From: Collinsella aerofaciens
GTDB lineage: Bacteria; Actinomycetota; Coriobacteriia; Coriobacteriales; Coriobacteriaceae
DNA: 22,882 nt
Assembly (NCBI GenBank): GCA_030841765.1
Contig: JAUUSS010000028.1
Location: forward strand, 1 to 22,882
Direction: 5' to 3'
A program made the translations under genes and the position numbers. Below the pieces are notes generated by a model that was given only the letters and a program-made list of their open reading frames with translations, had not been told where the DNA came from and did not search any database. Below are positions 14,391 to 22,516 of the stretch, in pieces; the stretch's first letter is position 1; the number at the start of each line of letters is the position of its first letter.

Positions 14391-14455
14391 AGACCATCAC
14401 AACATTCGATGCTTTTCCCGATTTTGGCAAAAAACGTCGAATGCTGTGATGGTTT
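14391..14455. repeat. Family A palindrome, copy 2, downstream of the endonuclease-like gene
   Basis: Arms ACCATCACAACATTCGA (14393-14409) and its complement with one change (14437-14453), with centre TGCTTTTCCCGATTTTGGC and more. It is nearly identical to, and in the same orientation as, the copy at 15633. It starts about 40 bp beyond the stop of the endonuclease-like gene; the minus-strand tail CTGTGTT is a poor terminator. Confidence 0.88.
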
Positions 14456-14493
14456 GCCTGCCCACGGCACCCCGCAGAAGGACCAAAGCGCCC

Positions 14494-15531
14494 CTAAAGG
14501 CCGCCGTCCCAGTGCCGAATCACGAATTCTCGCAGATCATTCTGCCGTTTCTGGAACGCTTCACTTCGGTCGCACTTGAGACCCATAGCGAGCGCGATGG
14601 CATTCATCGCCCGATGCAATTGCAGTTGATGGGCAAACTGAGTCCCGGTGAGGACGATCATCTTAAAGCCCAGCGCGCTCAGCACGGTCATACGCTCCGC
14701 ATCCGACGCGCTGCGCTGTTTATCAAGATGGTCCGAGCCGTTGTATTCAATCCCCGTACCGCTCGCAGGCGCATATACGTCGATCTCGAAATACCCGGAC
14801 TTAGCGAGATATTTGAACTCGCTGGGAACATCAACCCGGTGGTTGAGCTCGATCTTGGCGTATCCCAGCCCTCCCTGGGAACGTTTTGCTACGACCATGA
14901 TTGCGGTGGCCGTCTCCATGGGCGACCGCGCGCCATCGTGCACGCGCCTGAGCACGGCGGCCGCGCGTATGGCCCCCTGACGAGATCGGTTCTCATTGCA
15001 ATAAGCAATCAAATCGGCAACGGTATACCTCTGCCCTATCTCGATATAATCGCCTGTCGACAGATGATTCAAATGGTATCGGGCGCAGATTTCATACCCA
15101 TATTCCAGCTGCTCGGGCTCGCTCATCCACGAACCCGCTTGGACAAAGCACATGGCCTCATCAACCACTAGAAGGCCCTCTGCCACCTCGATAAGATGAC
15201 CTGGAGGTACCGGCGCTCCAAACACGTGGCACCTAAATCCAGCCGGCGTCGAGCGCTCAAAATCGAAGTTGACGAGCGTATCGATATGATCGAGCTCTTC
15301 TCGTGGAATACCAAGCGAGACCAGATAATCGGCAACGATCCCAACTGCCGTTGAAGCCCTCAGTCCCTTGGCATCGAGTCCCAATTTGGGCAGGCTCGCG
15401 GTCGGCTCCGCCTCGTTAGCAAGCGAGTCCTCATCGTATAGACTGCTTGCTCGCGAGAGCGGCTCGGACGGGCGCGCCACGTTGTGGTACAGCCAGGCAG
15501 TCTTATGGGACAGGACGATCGGCAAGTCCAT
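14494..15531 (-). CDS. Protein with C-terminal DUF559/Vsr-like endonuclease domain, function unknown
   Basis: Protein of 345 residues that I cannot name. The C-terminal third has the PD-(D/E)XK layout of DUF559/Vsr-like nucleases: SPMETATA (Glu206 helix), GYFEIDVYAP (Asp251), GIEYNGSDHL (Glu262), a helix rich in Asp/Arg (SDAERMTVLSALGFK) and VLTGTQF. The N-terminal two thirds (HKTAWLYHN..., then FRCHVFGAPVPPGHLIEVAEGLLVVD) recall AbiEi-like or transcription-regulator-like proteins that carry this nuclease fold, but the match is loose. The ATG at 15531 has GGAGG 4-5 bases upstream. It stands alone on the minus strand, with near-identical palindromes about 40 bp downstream and about 100 bp upstream. 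It could be a defence or DNA-repair nuclease, or a partner of the repeats. The nuclease fold is likely; activity is untested. Confidence 0.65.
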   Translation of the reverse strand: MDLPIVLSHKTAWLYHNVARPSEPLSRASSLYDEDSLANEAEPTASLPKLGLDAKGLRASTAVGIVADYLVSLGIPREELDHIDTLVNFDFERSTPAGFRCHVFGAPVPPGHLIEVAEGLLVVDEAMCFVQAGSWMSEPEQLEYGYEICARYHLNHLSTGDYIEIGQRYTVADLIAYCNENRSRQGAIRAAAVLRRVHDGARSPMETATAIMVVAKRSQGGLGYAKIELNHRVDVPSEFKYLAKSGYFEIDVYAPASGTGIEYNGSDHLDKQRSASDAERMTVLSALGFKMIVLTGTQFAHQLQLHRAMNAIALAMGLKCDRSEAFQKRQNDLREFVIRHWDGGL

Positions 15532-15632
15532 GAGCCCTCCAATGGAGTCGGATAACCAACCTTATTCCCCTGCCCACGGGTCCGCACACCTTCGTGCGCA
15601 AGAAAGCGATTCCACCCGTTCGAGTGGCAGAA

Positions 15633-15696
15633 AAACCATCACAACATTCGATGCTTTTCCTGATTTTGGCAAAAACGTCGAATGTTGTGATGGTTT
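15633..15696 (-). terminator. Family A palindrome, copy 3, probable terminator of the ABC operon
   Basis: Perfect 19-bp arms (15633-15651 and 15678-15696) form a very stable stem. On the minus strand it lies 50 bp past the ABC gene stop codon and is followed by TTTTTCTGCC, a good terminator tail. It is also a copy of the dispersed family A repeat, in the same orientation as copy 2. Confidence 0.65.
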
Positions 15697-15745
15697 GAGG
15701 CGAGGTGAGGCGCACGGAGGGATCAAAGCATCGTGCTCGAACGGG

Positions 15746-17644
15746 TTAATCCAACTCTTTTAAGCCATGCGCCAGCTGCCAGTACTCGCCGTGCTGGGCG
15801 AGCAGCTCTTCGTGCGTGCCGCGCTCGATGATGCGGCCGTGTTCGAGGACCATGATGGCATCGGCGTCGCGGACGGTGGACAGGCGGTGCGCGATCATAA
15901 ACGTGGTGCGTCCGCGCATGATGCGGTCCATACCGCGCTCGATGAGCTTTTCGGTGCGCGTGTCAATGGAGCTCGTGGCCTCGTCCAGGATGAGCACCGG
16001 CGGGTCGGCGACGGCCACGCGCGCGATGGCGAGCAGCTGGCGCTGGCCCTGCGACAGGTTGGCGCCGTCGGCCGTGACCGGTGTGTCGTAGCCTCTAGGC
16101 AGGCGGCGGATAAACGAATCCGCGCAGGCGGCCTCGGCGTCGGCGCGCACCTCCTCGTCGGACGCGTCGAGCTTGCCAAAGCGAATGTTCTGCGCAATGG
16201 TGCCGCTAAACAGGTGCGTGTCCTGCAGCACAATGCCGAGCGACCCGCGCAGGCTGGCCTTGGCAATGTGCTTGACGTCGATGCCGTCGTACGTGATCTC
16301 GCCGTCATCGACCTCGTAGAAGCGGTTGATGAGGTTGGTGATGGTCGTCTTTCCGGCGCCCGTCGAGCCCACAAACGCAATCTTTTGCCCCGGCTTGGCA
16401 AACAGGTTGAGATCAGTGAGCACACGGGTGCCCGGCACGTAGGAGAAGTCCACGGCATGGAAGCGCACGTCGCCGGCAAGCGGGACCAAGCCGCACGTGA
16501 GCTCGGTACCGTCGGCGGCCAACGCGCGGCCCGACTCATCAACGGCAGCCACGTCATGCAAGTGCCCGTACGCGCCCACACCCTGGCCCTCGGGAATCTT
16601 CCATGCCCACGCGGCGTCGCCCGTCTGCACCAGCTCCACGCAGCCCTCGTCCACCTCGGGCTTAAGGTCCATAGCCGCAAACAGGCGCTCGGCACCGGCC
16701 AACGCGTTGAGCAAGAAGTTGCCAAGCTGCGTAAACTGGTTGATGGGCATGGCCGCCTGGCGTACAAAGACCAGGTAGCTCGCGAGCGCGCCCACGTCGG
16801 CGAGCCCCTTGATGCAGAGCATGCCGCCCGCCACGGCGACGATGGCATAGTTGACGTAGCCAATCACGACGGTCATGGGCACCATGGAGTTGGCATAGCT
16901 CACGGCGGCGGTGCCGGTGCGGCGAAGCTCGTCGTTGCGGCAGGTGAAGCCGGCAACATTCGCCGCCTCGCGGTTAAAGGCCTTGATGACCTTTTGGCCC
17001 GAGACCATCTCTTCGATATATCCGTCCAGGTCGCCAAGCGATGCCTGCTGGGCGGCAAAGAAGCGCTTAGAGCGCGCGCCCGAATAGCGCGCATACAGCA
17101 CAATGGCCGCATCGCACACGAGTGTGATAATCGTGAGCTGCCAGTTAAGGATGATGAGCATGGCCGTGGTGCCCACAACCTGAATGGCGGCCTGAATCAC
17201 GTTGGCAAAGCTGTTGTTGAGCGCCTCGGAGACGGTGTCGACGTCGTTGGTGAAAAAACTCATGATGTCGCCCGAGCGCGTGCTGTCAAAATAACTGAGC
17301 GGCAGCGTCTGGATGTGCGCGAACAGGTCGCGGCGAATATCGGACACCACGCGTTGGGCCGCACGCACCATGATCTGTGAGTAGCCCAGGGCCGAGAGCA
17401 CGCCCGCGGCGTAGATGATCGCCGCCAGGATGACCTGCCTGGCAAGCAGTTCCTCCCCGCCCGTGGCCAAACCGTTAACGATGGGGCGCACCATGTAGGT
17501 GCCGGCGAGGCTCGCGATGGCGGCGACAGAGGCGAGCACGCCCACCGCGAGCAACGAGAACTTGGCATGCCCCATGTAGGAGAGCAAGCGGCGTACAGTG
17601 CGCTTGAGGTCGGCCGGGCGTGCTTGGGCTGCGGTCTTAGGCAT
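15746..17644 (-). CDS. ABC exporter half-transporter with canonical ATPase site
   Basis: Membrane-fused ATP-binding exporter of 632 residues. About six membrane helices lie in residues 25-320, followed by the nucleotide-binding domain: Walker A GSTGAGKTT (426-434), Q-loop LQDTHLF, signature LSQGQ (530-534), Walker B LILDE with catalytic Glu555, and switch His586 (AHR). Between the membrane and ATPase parts there is an extra segment of about 55 residues (about 331-388). The ATG at 17644 overlaps the upstream gene by 8 bp, with GGGGGTGA before it, so both halves are made together as a heterodimer. By analogy with BmrCD, LmrCD and TM287/288 it probably exports drugs or peptides; the real substrate is unknown. 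The open frame upstream of 17644 belongs to no gene in this frame. Confidence 0.92.
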   Translation of the reverse strand: MPKTAAQARPADLKRTVRRLLSYMGHAKFSLLAVGVLASVAAIASLAGTYMVRPIVNGLATGGEELLARQVILAAIIYAAGVLSALGYSQIMVRAAQRVVSDIRRDLFAHIQTLPLSYFDSTRSGDIMSFFTNDVDTVSEALNNSFANVIQAAIQVVGTTAMLIILNWQLTIITLVCDAAIVLYARYSGARSKRFFAAQQASLGDLDGYIEEMVSGQKVIKAFNREAANVAGFTCRNDELRRTGTAAVSYANSMVPMTVVIGYVNYAIVAVAGGMLCIKGLADVGALASYLVFVRQAAMPINQFTQLGNFLLNALAGAERLFAAMDLKPEVDEGCVELVQTGDAAWAWKIPEGQGVGAYGHLHDVAAVDESGRALAADGTELTCGLVPLAGDVRFHAVDFSYVPGTRVLTDLNLFAKPGQKIAFVGSTGAGKTTITNLINRFYEVDDGEITYDGIDVKHIAKASLRGSLGIVLQDTHLFSGTIAQNIRFGKLDASDEEVRADAEAACADSFIRRLPRGYDTPVTADGANLSQGQRQLLAIARVAVADPPVLILDEATSSIDTRTEKLIERGMDRIMRGRTTFMIAHRLSTVRDADAIMVLEHGRIIERGTHEELLAQHGEYWQLAHGLKELD

Positions 17645-19466
17645 GGCGCTCACCCCCTTCCAAGGGCGATCCGCATGCGACGGAGGAAAACGGATCATTC
17701 GCGCAACCATCGTCACTGCCGTCGCCGGCTTCCGCGTTCCTCGCAAACTCCATCTGCGAGGCGTAAATCTCCTGGTAGATGTTGTCGCCCGCCAGCAGCT
17801 CCTCGTGCGTGCCCACGCCGTGGACACGACCGTCGTCCAACACCACAATGCGATCGGCATCCATGACACTCGCGATGCGCTGGGCGATGATGAGCACGGT
17901 CGTATCGGAAATCCGGGCGATGTGCTCGCGAATCTTAGCGTCGGTCGCCATATCGACCGCGCTGGTGGAGTCATCAAAAATGAGCACGCGCGGATGCTTG
18001 AGCAGCGTGCGCGCGATGCACAGGCGTTGCTTCTGGCCACCCGAGACACCGGCGCCGCCTTGGCCCAACTCGCCGTCCAGCCCGCCGATGCGATCAAGGA
18101 ACTCGTCCACGCACGCCGCGCGGCAAGCCGCGAGGAGCTCATCGTCCGACGCCTGCGGATTGCCCCACTGCAGATTCTCGCGCACGGTGCCCGTAAACAG
18201 CACGTTCTTTTGCAGCACAATGCCCACGGCGTCGCGTAGGGTCGCGAGGTCGTAGTCACGCACGTCACGTCCGCCCACAAGCACGGCGCCCTCGGTAGCG
18301 TCGTACAGGCGCGCAATCAGCTGCACAAGCGAGCTCTTGCCCGATCCCGTACCGCCGAGGATGCCCACCGTCGAGCCGCTCTCGATGCGAAGGTCGATAT
18401 GCTCGAGCACATCCTCGGCTGCATCCGCGCGGTATTTAAAGGAAACGTCGCGAAACTCGATACTGCCGTCCGCTGGTGCCGCAATCGCGAGGTCTCCCGC
18501 GGGGTTGGCGATAAAGGGTTCCTCATCGAGCACCTCGGCGATACGGCCCACACTCGTAAGAGCGCGCGTGAGCAGCAAAAACACGTTGGAAATCATCATG
18601 AGCGAATTCATGATCAGCAGCACGTAGCTCATAAAGCCCGTGAGCGAGCCCACGCCCAGCTTGCCGGCGAGAATCATGCGGCCGCCAATCCACAGGATAG
18701 AGAGCGCAGCCACGTACATCGACAGCTGAAACACCGGCAGGTTGAGTACCGCGCTGCCAAAGGTCTTTGTCGCCGTGCCGGCGAGCTCGGTATTGACGGT
18801 GTCGAACTTGGCCTCCTCGTGCTCGGTACGAACGTAGGCCTTGACGGCACGCACGGCGGTGAGGTCTTCCTGTACCACGCCGTTGAGGTGGTCCATCGAG
18901 GTCTGGAGTTGGCGGTAGAGCGGACTGACGCGATAGGTGATGACGCCCAGTACGATTGCCAGCACGGGCAAGATGATCGCAAAGACGTTGGCGAGCGGGC
19001 GCGACAGCATCAGCGCGTAGATAAGGCCGACGATAAGCGTCACCGGGCCGCGCACCATAGGGCGAAAGCCGTTGCCCACAGCATTTTGGATAACGGTGAT
19101 GTCCGTGGTCATGCGGGTGACGAGCGAGCTGGCATCGTAGTTGTCCAGGTTGCCAAAGGCGAGCGTTTGAATCTTTTTGTACTCGGCCTCGCGCAGGTTG
19201 GCGCCTAGGCCCGAGGCAACGCGGGCGGACGTGCGGGCATAACCCAAGCCCAGTACCAGCGAAAGCGCAGCGCACACCAACATGTACGCACCCTGTAGCA
19301 GCATGTAGTTGATATCACACGCAGGCACGCCCACATCGATGATGTTGGCCATGATGACCGGGATAAACAGCTCGAGCACCGTCTCGACCGACACAAAGAA
19401 CACGCCGAGGATGGCATCGCGACGGTATGCCCCTAGATAGGAAAACAGTATTTTGAGATTGCGCAC
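17637..19466 (-). CDS. ABC exporter half-transporter with degenerate ATPase site
   Basis: Membrane-fused ATP-binding exporter of 609 residues, partner of the following gene. Six membrane helices lie within about 15-300. The ATPase domain has Walker A GGTGSGKSS (371-379), Q-loop LQKNVLF, signature VSGGQ (474-478) and Walker B LIFDD. Here the catalytic Glu is replaced by Asp499, and the switch His is replaced by Gln529 (AQR). Both changes are the hallmark of the non-hydrolysing half of heterodimeric exporters. The GTG at 19466 is preceded by a GGGGGT ribosome site about ten bases upstream. It is the first gene of the operon and has a good promoter in the divergent intergenic region. The C-terminal tail after the ATPase domain is acidic and unremarkable. 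Confidence 0.92.
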   Translation of the reverse strand: MRNLKILFSYLGAYRRDAILGVFFVSVETVLELFIPVIMANIIDVGVPACDINYMLLQGAYMLVCAALSLVLGLGYARTSARVASGLGANLREAEYKKIQTLAFGNLDNYDASSLVTRMTTDITVIQNAVGNGFRPMVRGPVTLIVGLIYALMLSRPLANVFAIILPVLAIVLGVITYRVSPLYRQLQTSMDHLNGVVQEDLTAVRAVKAYVRTEHEEAKFDTVNTELAGTATKTFGSAVLNLPVFQLSMYVAALSILWIGGRMILAGKLGVGSLTGFMSYVLLIMNSLMMISNVFLLLTRALTSVGRIAEVLDEEPFIANPAGDLAIAAPADGSIEFRDVSFKYRADAAEDVLEHIDLRIESGSTVGILGGTGSGKSSLVQLIARLYDATEGAVLVGGRDVRDYDLATLRDAVGIVLQKNVLFTGTVRENLQWGNPQASDDELLAACRAACVDEFLDRIGGLDGELGQGGAGVSGGQKQRLCIARTLLKHPRVLIFDDSTSAVDMATDAKIREHIARISDTTVLIIAQRIASVMDADRIVVLDDGRVHGVGTHEELLAGDNIYQEIYASQMEFARNAEAGDGSDDGCANDPFSSVACGSPLEGGERHA

Positions 19467-19507
19467 GCAGGTTCAACCCCCATCAAACGTTGTTCGCAAA
19501 CGCACGT

Positions 19508-19535
19508 ATTATTGCGCGCCGAATAATGGTGTCAA
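19508..19535 (-). promoter_or_regulatory. Sigma-70-type promoter of the ABC exporter operon
   Basis: A perfect TTGACA (19535-19530 on the minus strand) is separated by 16 bases from AATAAT (19513-19508), giving a leader of about 35 nt before the GTG at 19466. An 11-base direct repeat GAATAATGGTG (19521-19531 and 19608-19618) overlaps the promoter spacer and may be a regulator site. Confidence 0.65.
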
Positions 19536-19654
19536 GTATTCCGAAATCGTTTTCTGCAAGGTTAGCGCCGGCGGCGAGTTCTCGTGATGTGTGTCCATAT
19601 TCACTCGGAATAATGGTGCGCGTGACTTTTTTCGCCCCGTCGTCAACACAAACC

Positions 19655-19690
19655 TTGACCCTACAATCGTTGTAGGGTTTTCACTACACT
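19655..19690 (+). promoter_or_regulatory. Palindromic MerR-type operator and promoter of the MATE gene
   Basis: TTGACC (19655-19660) overlaps a perfect palindrome CCCTACAA-TCG-TTGTAGGG (19659-19677). A 19-base spacer, typical of promoters twisted by MerR-family activators, leads to TTCACT (19680-19685), a weak -10 box; TACACT (19685-19690) is an alternative. A MerR-family regulator is encoded directly downstream of the pump. The palindrome is certain; the binding protein is inferred. Confidence 0.7.
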
Positions 19691-19727
19691 GGTATGCAAC
19701 CGAACCAAACCAGAAAGTGCCCCGCCC

Positions 19728-21074
19728 ATGGAACACGACCTCACACGCGGCAATGTCCTCAAGACCATCGCGGTCTTTGCCCTGCCCTATATGCTCTCGT
19801 ACTTTTTGCAGATGCTCTACGGCATGGCCGACCTGTACATGATGGGACAGTTTAGCGGTGCCGCCGGCATCACCGCCGTGGGCAATGGCGCGCAGACGCT
19901 CTACATCATTACCGTGACGCTCGTGGGCCTGGCCATGGGAACGACGGTCATCGTCGGCCACGCCGTGGGTTCGCGCCGGTTTGACCGCGCCGAGACCGCC
20001 ATCGGCAACACCATCACGCTGTTTATGGGCGTCTCGGTGGTGCTGGCCGTCATCTTATTTGCACTATGCCCGCAGGTTGTGGCGCTCATTGGCACGCCTG
20101 CCGAGGCGGTCGAAGGCACCGCCGCCTACCTGCGTATCTGCTTTGTCGGCATTCCGTTTATCGCCGCATACAACATCCTCTCGGCCATCTTTCGCGGGCT
20201 GGGCGATTCGCGCTCGCCCATGTACGTGATCGGCGTGGCATGCATCATCAACATCGCGCTCGACTTTCTGTTTATCGGCCACATGGAGCTCGGTCCCGTG
20301 GGCGCGGCGCTCGGCACGGTGACCGCCCAGACGGCAAGCGTTGCCCTCGCGCTCGTATGGCTCAAGAGCCGTCGCACGAACATCCATGTTAAGCGCAGCG
20401 ACCTGCGTCCCCAGCCCGAGGTGCTCAGCAGCATTCTTAAGATCGGCGTGCCCGTGGCCGTGCAGGACGGCTGCATCCAGGTGGCGTTTATGTTCATCAC
20501 CTTCATCGCCAACCACCGCGGCCTGGTCGACGCCGCCGCCGTAGGCCTGGTCGAAAAGATGATCAGCTTTTTGTTCATTGTGCCGAGCTCCATGGGCGCC
20601 ACCGTCAGCGCGCTCACGGCGCAAAATGCCGGCGCGGGCAAGGGCGACCGCGCGCGTCAGGTGCTCAAAGATGCCATGACCATCTCGGTGGTGTACGGCT
20701 GCCTGATCACAGTGCTGATGTGGCTGGTGGCACCGGCGTTTATTGGCTTTTTTGCCAAGGACGCTGCAGTAGTCGCCGCCGGTACCGGCTATATGCGCAG
20801 CTACATTTTCGATGCGATTTTTGCCGGCATCCACATTTGCTTTAGCGGCTTTTTCGCTGCGTATGGCAAGAGCTACATCGGCTTTGCGCACAACGTGCTG
20901 GCCGTTGCGCTCATTCGCGTGCCCGGCGCCTGGCTGCTGTCGAACGCCTATTCCGACACGCTGTTTCCCATGGGCATCGCTTCGCCGTGCGGATCGATTT
21001 TGTCGGCAGTCATCTGTGTTGTCGCGTTTACCGTGCTTAACCGGCGCGGAGCTTTTGACAAGTTGGTAGCGTAG
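19728..21074 (+). CDS. MATE-family multidrug efflux pump
   Basis: Inner-membrane antiporter of 448 residues with about twelve hydrophobic helices in two homologous halves. Recognisable MATE sequences are the start GNVLKTIAVFALPYMLSYFLQ, LYGMADLYMMGQF, ITAVGNGAQ, MGTTVIVGHAVGSRR and, in the second half, MGATVSALTAQNAGAGK. Family members expel cationic drugs or metabolites using sodium or proton gradients. The ATG at 19728 has only a weak AGAAAG ribosome site. It is the first gene of a two-gene operon with a MerR regulator and is transcribed away from the ABC exporter, so two different efflux systems share one control region. The substrate cannot be deduced. Confidence 0.93.
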   Translation: MEHDLTRGNVLKTIAVFALPYMLSYFLQMLYGMADLYMMGQFSGAAGITAVGNGAQTLYIITVTLVGLAMGTTVIVGHAVGSRRFDRAETAIGNTITLFMGVSVVLAVILFALCPQVVALIGTPAEAVEGTAAYLRICFVGIPFIAAYNILSAIFRGLGDSRSPMYVIGVACIINIALDFLFIGHMELGPVGAALGTVTAQTASVALALVWLKSRRTNIHVKRSDLRPQPEVLSSILKIGVPVAVQDGCIQVAFMFITFIANHRGLVDAAAVGLVEKMISFLFIVPSSMGATVSALTAQNAGAGKGDRARQVLKDAMTISVVYGCLITVLMWLVAPAFIGFFAKDAAVVAAGTGYMRSYIFDAIFAGIHICFSGFFAAYGKSYIGFAHNVLAVALIRVPGAWLLSNAYSDTLFPMGIASPCGSILSAVICVVAFTVLNRRGAFDKLVA

Positions 21075-21151
21075 CGGATCGTTTGTGTCATACGACGGCC
21101 GCGCCGCACGACCTCGGCGCCCCTTCCCCGCCCATTGAAAGGAGCAGTCCC

Positions 21152-22000
21152 ATGACCGACTCGCCAACCGAACATACCGAAGGCCTGCTCCGTATTGGCG
21201 AGGTGGCGCGCCTGTTTAACCTGAGCGTGGGCACGCTGCGCCATTACGAGCAGATGGGCTTGCTGGACCCGGCGCACATCGATCCGGCGAGTGGATACCG
21301 CTACTACGGATCGCGGCAGCTCTCCACCCTCAACACCATCAGTCACCTGCGTGTTCTCGACCTGCCGCTAGCGCAGATCCGTGAGTTTGTGACCACGCGC
21401 GATGTAGACCTCATGCAGCGGCAGCTGGCTCAGCAGCAGGAGCTCATCGAGCGCAAGCGCCGCGAGTTGGAGCGCGTGTCGCGCAAGATCGATAACCGGC
21501 TTGCTCTACTGCATGATGCCTTGAACACCGAGCTCGATACCATTTGCACAATCGATGCGCCCGAGCTTCGCTGCGCCGTGTTGCGCGAACGCGTCAACCC
21601 TACCGACGCCTATGCGTTGGAGTGGCAAATTCGTCAACTGCAGAAGGGCCAGCATGAGACCTTTGTCTTCCTGGGCAACTTGGGCATTGGGATTAGCGCC
21701 GAGCGCCTTGACGCCGGTGACTTTGACGGCTACGACGAGGTCTTCCTGCTGCTCGATGACACCGATGAGTACTTGGGCGACGTCGAGGTACGCCCCGCCG
21801 CACGCTGTTTGACCATTAGCTTCCGCGGCACGCACGGGCAGGCGGGCTCGCGCTATGAGCAGCTACTCGGCTATATGCACGAACACAACCTGGCACCCGC
21901 CGGGCCCTCGCGCGAGATCGCCCTCATCGACGACATCATCAGCGACGACCCCACAACCTACGTGACACAGATCACGGTGCCCGTTACTGTGCTCGATTAA
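21152..22000 (+). CDS. MerR-family regulator with GyrI-like effector domain
   Basis: Transcription regulator of 282 residues. The MerR winged helix-turn-helix is at about 11-80 (LRIGEVARLFNLSVGTLRHY, then GLLDPAHIDPASGYRYYG). A coiled-coil dimerisation helix (about 85-122) and a C-terminal GyrI/BmrR-like small-molecule domain (about 130-282) follow. This is the architecture of BmrR-like multidrug sensors, which switch on efflux genes when they bind a drug. The ATG at 21152 has AAAGGAG 7 bases upstream; the open frame from 21083 lacks a ribosome site. It lies 77 bp after the MATE stop and is most likely co-transcribed, acting on the palindrome at 19659-19677. No cysteine pattern for metal sensing is evident. 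Confidence 0.9.
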   Translation: MTDSPTEHTEGLLRIGEVARLFNLSVGTLRHYEQMGLLDPAHIDPASGYRYYGSRQLSTLNTISHLRVLDLPLAQIREFVTTRDVDLMQRQLAQQQELIERKRRELERVSRKIDNRLALLHDALNTELDTICTIDAPELRCAVLRERVNPTDAYALEWQIRQLQKGQHETFVFLGNLGIGISAERLDAGDFDGYDEVFLLLDDTDEYLGDVEVRPAARCLTISFRGTHGQAGSRYEQLLGYMHEHNLAPAGPSREIALIDDIISDDPTTYVTQITVPVTVLD

Positions 22001-22056
22001 GAACCTCCCGGACAGGCATGCAGTGCAGCTCAACTAACGAGCGTCAGCTACAGGAG

Positions 22057-22095
22057 AACCGCCATGTCGAGGACAATCCCCGATATGGCGGTTTT
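22057..22095. terminator. Shared convergent terminator
   Basis: Nine-base arms AACCGCCAT (22057-22065) and ATGGCGGTT (22085-22093), with a 19-base loop, end in TTTT on the plus strand. It closes the MATE-MerR operon and overlaps the stop codon of the convergent vapC-like gene by one or two bases. On the minus strand the tail is GAACC-rich, so it works better for the plus strand. Confidence 0.7.
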
Positions 22096-22516
22096 ACTCC
22101 TCCGGAATCGGAAACGCACGGATGAACTCTGCAGGCGAGAAGGTCTTGATGGTCGAGCGCACAAAAGCGGCGCGGTCACGCGTGATGATAAAGTCCACGC
22201 CGGCACGCTCGGCCATCGCACGGATACAGCCGTCCTCAAAGTCCGGCTCATCGGAATAGGCGGAGGTAAAACAAGCTTCTTGGTCGAGAGGCTCTACCGA
22301 GTAGCTCTTAAGACAGTCGCGCACTACCTCGCGGGCGCGCGCCTCGCCTGCCTGTTTAGTGAGAATGTAGTACGCGTCCTTGAGAGAGCAGGCCGAAACA
22401 ACACCCTCGATAAGTCCCACGTCAACGAGCCCCTTGGTCGTTTGCGCCGCCCCATGCTCCGGCCGGCCCGGCAGCACGCAATCGAGCAGAAAATTGGTAT
22501 CGAGAAATGCCCTCAT
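22094..22516 (-). CDS. PIN-domain toxin, VapC-like ribonuclease
   Basis: Predicted RNase toxin of 140 residues with PIN-domain acidic residues: Asp6 in FLDTNFLLD, the PDFEDGCI cluster (Asp92 and Asp95) and Asp114 in FIITRD. Length fits the family. The usual second acidic residue near position 43 is not obvious; the local sequence is SACSLKDAYYIL, where Asp47 may serve. The ATG at 22516 overlaps the antitoxin stop in an ATGA, showing translational coupling. VapC enzymes cut tRNA or rRNA; the target here is unknown. The stop codon sits inside the convergent terminator. Confidence 0.88.
   Translation of the reverse strand: MRAFLDTNFLLDCVLPGRPEHGAAQTTKGLVDVGLIEGVVSACSLKDAYYILTKQAGEARAREVVRDCLKSYSVEPLDQEACFTSAYSDEPDFEDGCIRAMAERAGVDFIITRDRAAFVRSTIKTFSPAEFIRAFPIPEE

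Noticed and set aside
13217..14449. Plus-strand open frame opposite moaA and running through a palindrome
   Set aside because: Antisense to a well-conserved radical SAM gene; the C-terminal part is simply translated repeat sequence.
10572..15696. CRISPR array formed by the repeated palindromes
   Set aside because: Copies are few, irregularly spaced, of different lengths and orientation, and no cas genes are present.
15767..17380. Long plus-strand open frame (537 residues) opposite the second ABC gene
   Set aside because: A typical antisense frame of a GC-rich gene, rich in His, Arg and Gly and without domains.
17645..18316. Upstream extension of the second ABC gene in its own frame
   Set aside because: This stretch codes for the ATPase domain of the first ABC protein in another frame; the overlap start at 17644 has a ribosome site.
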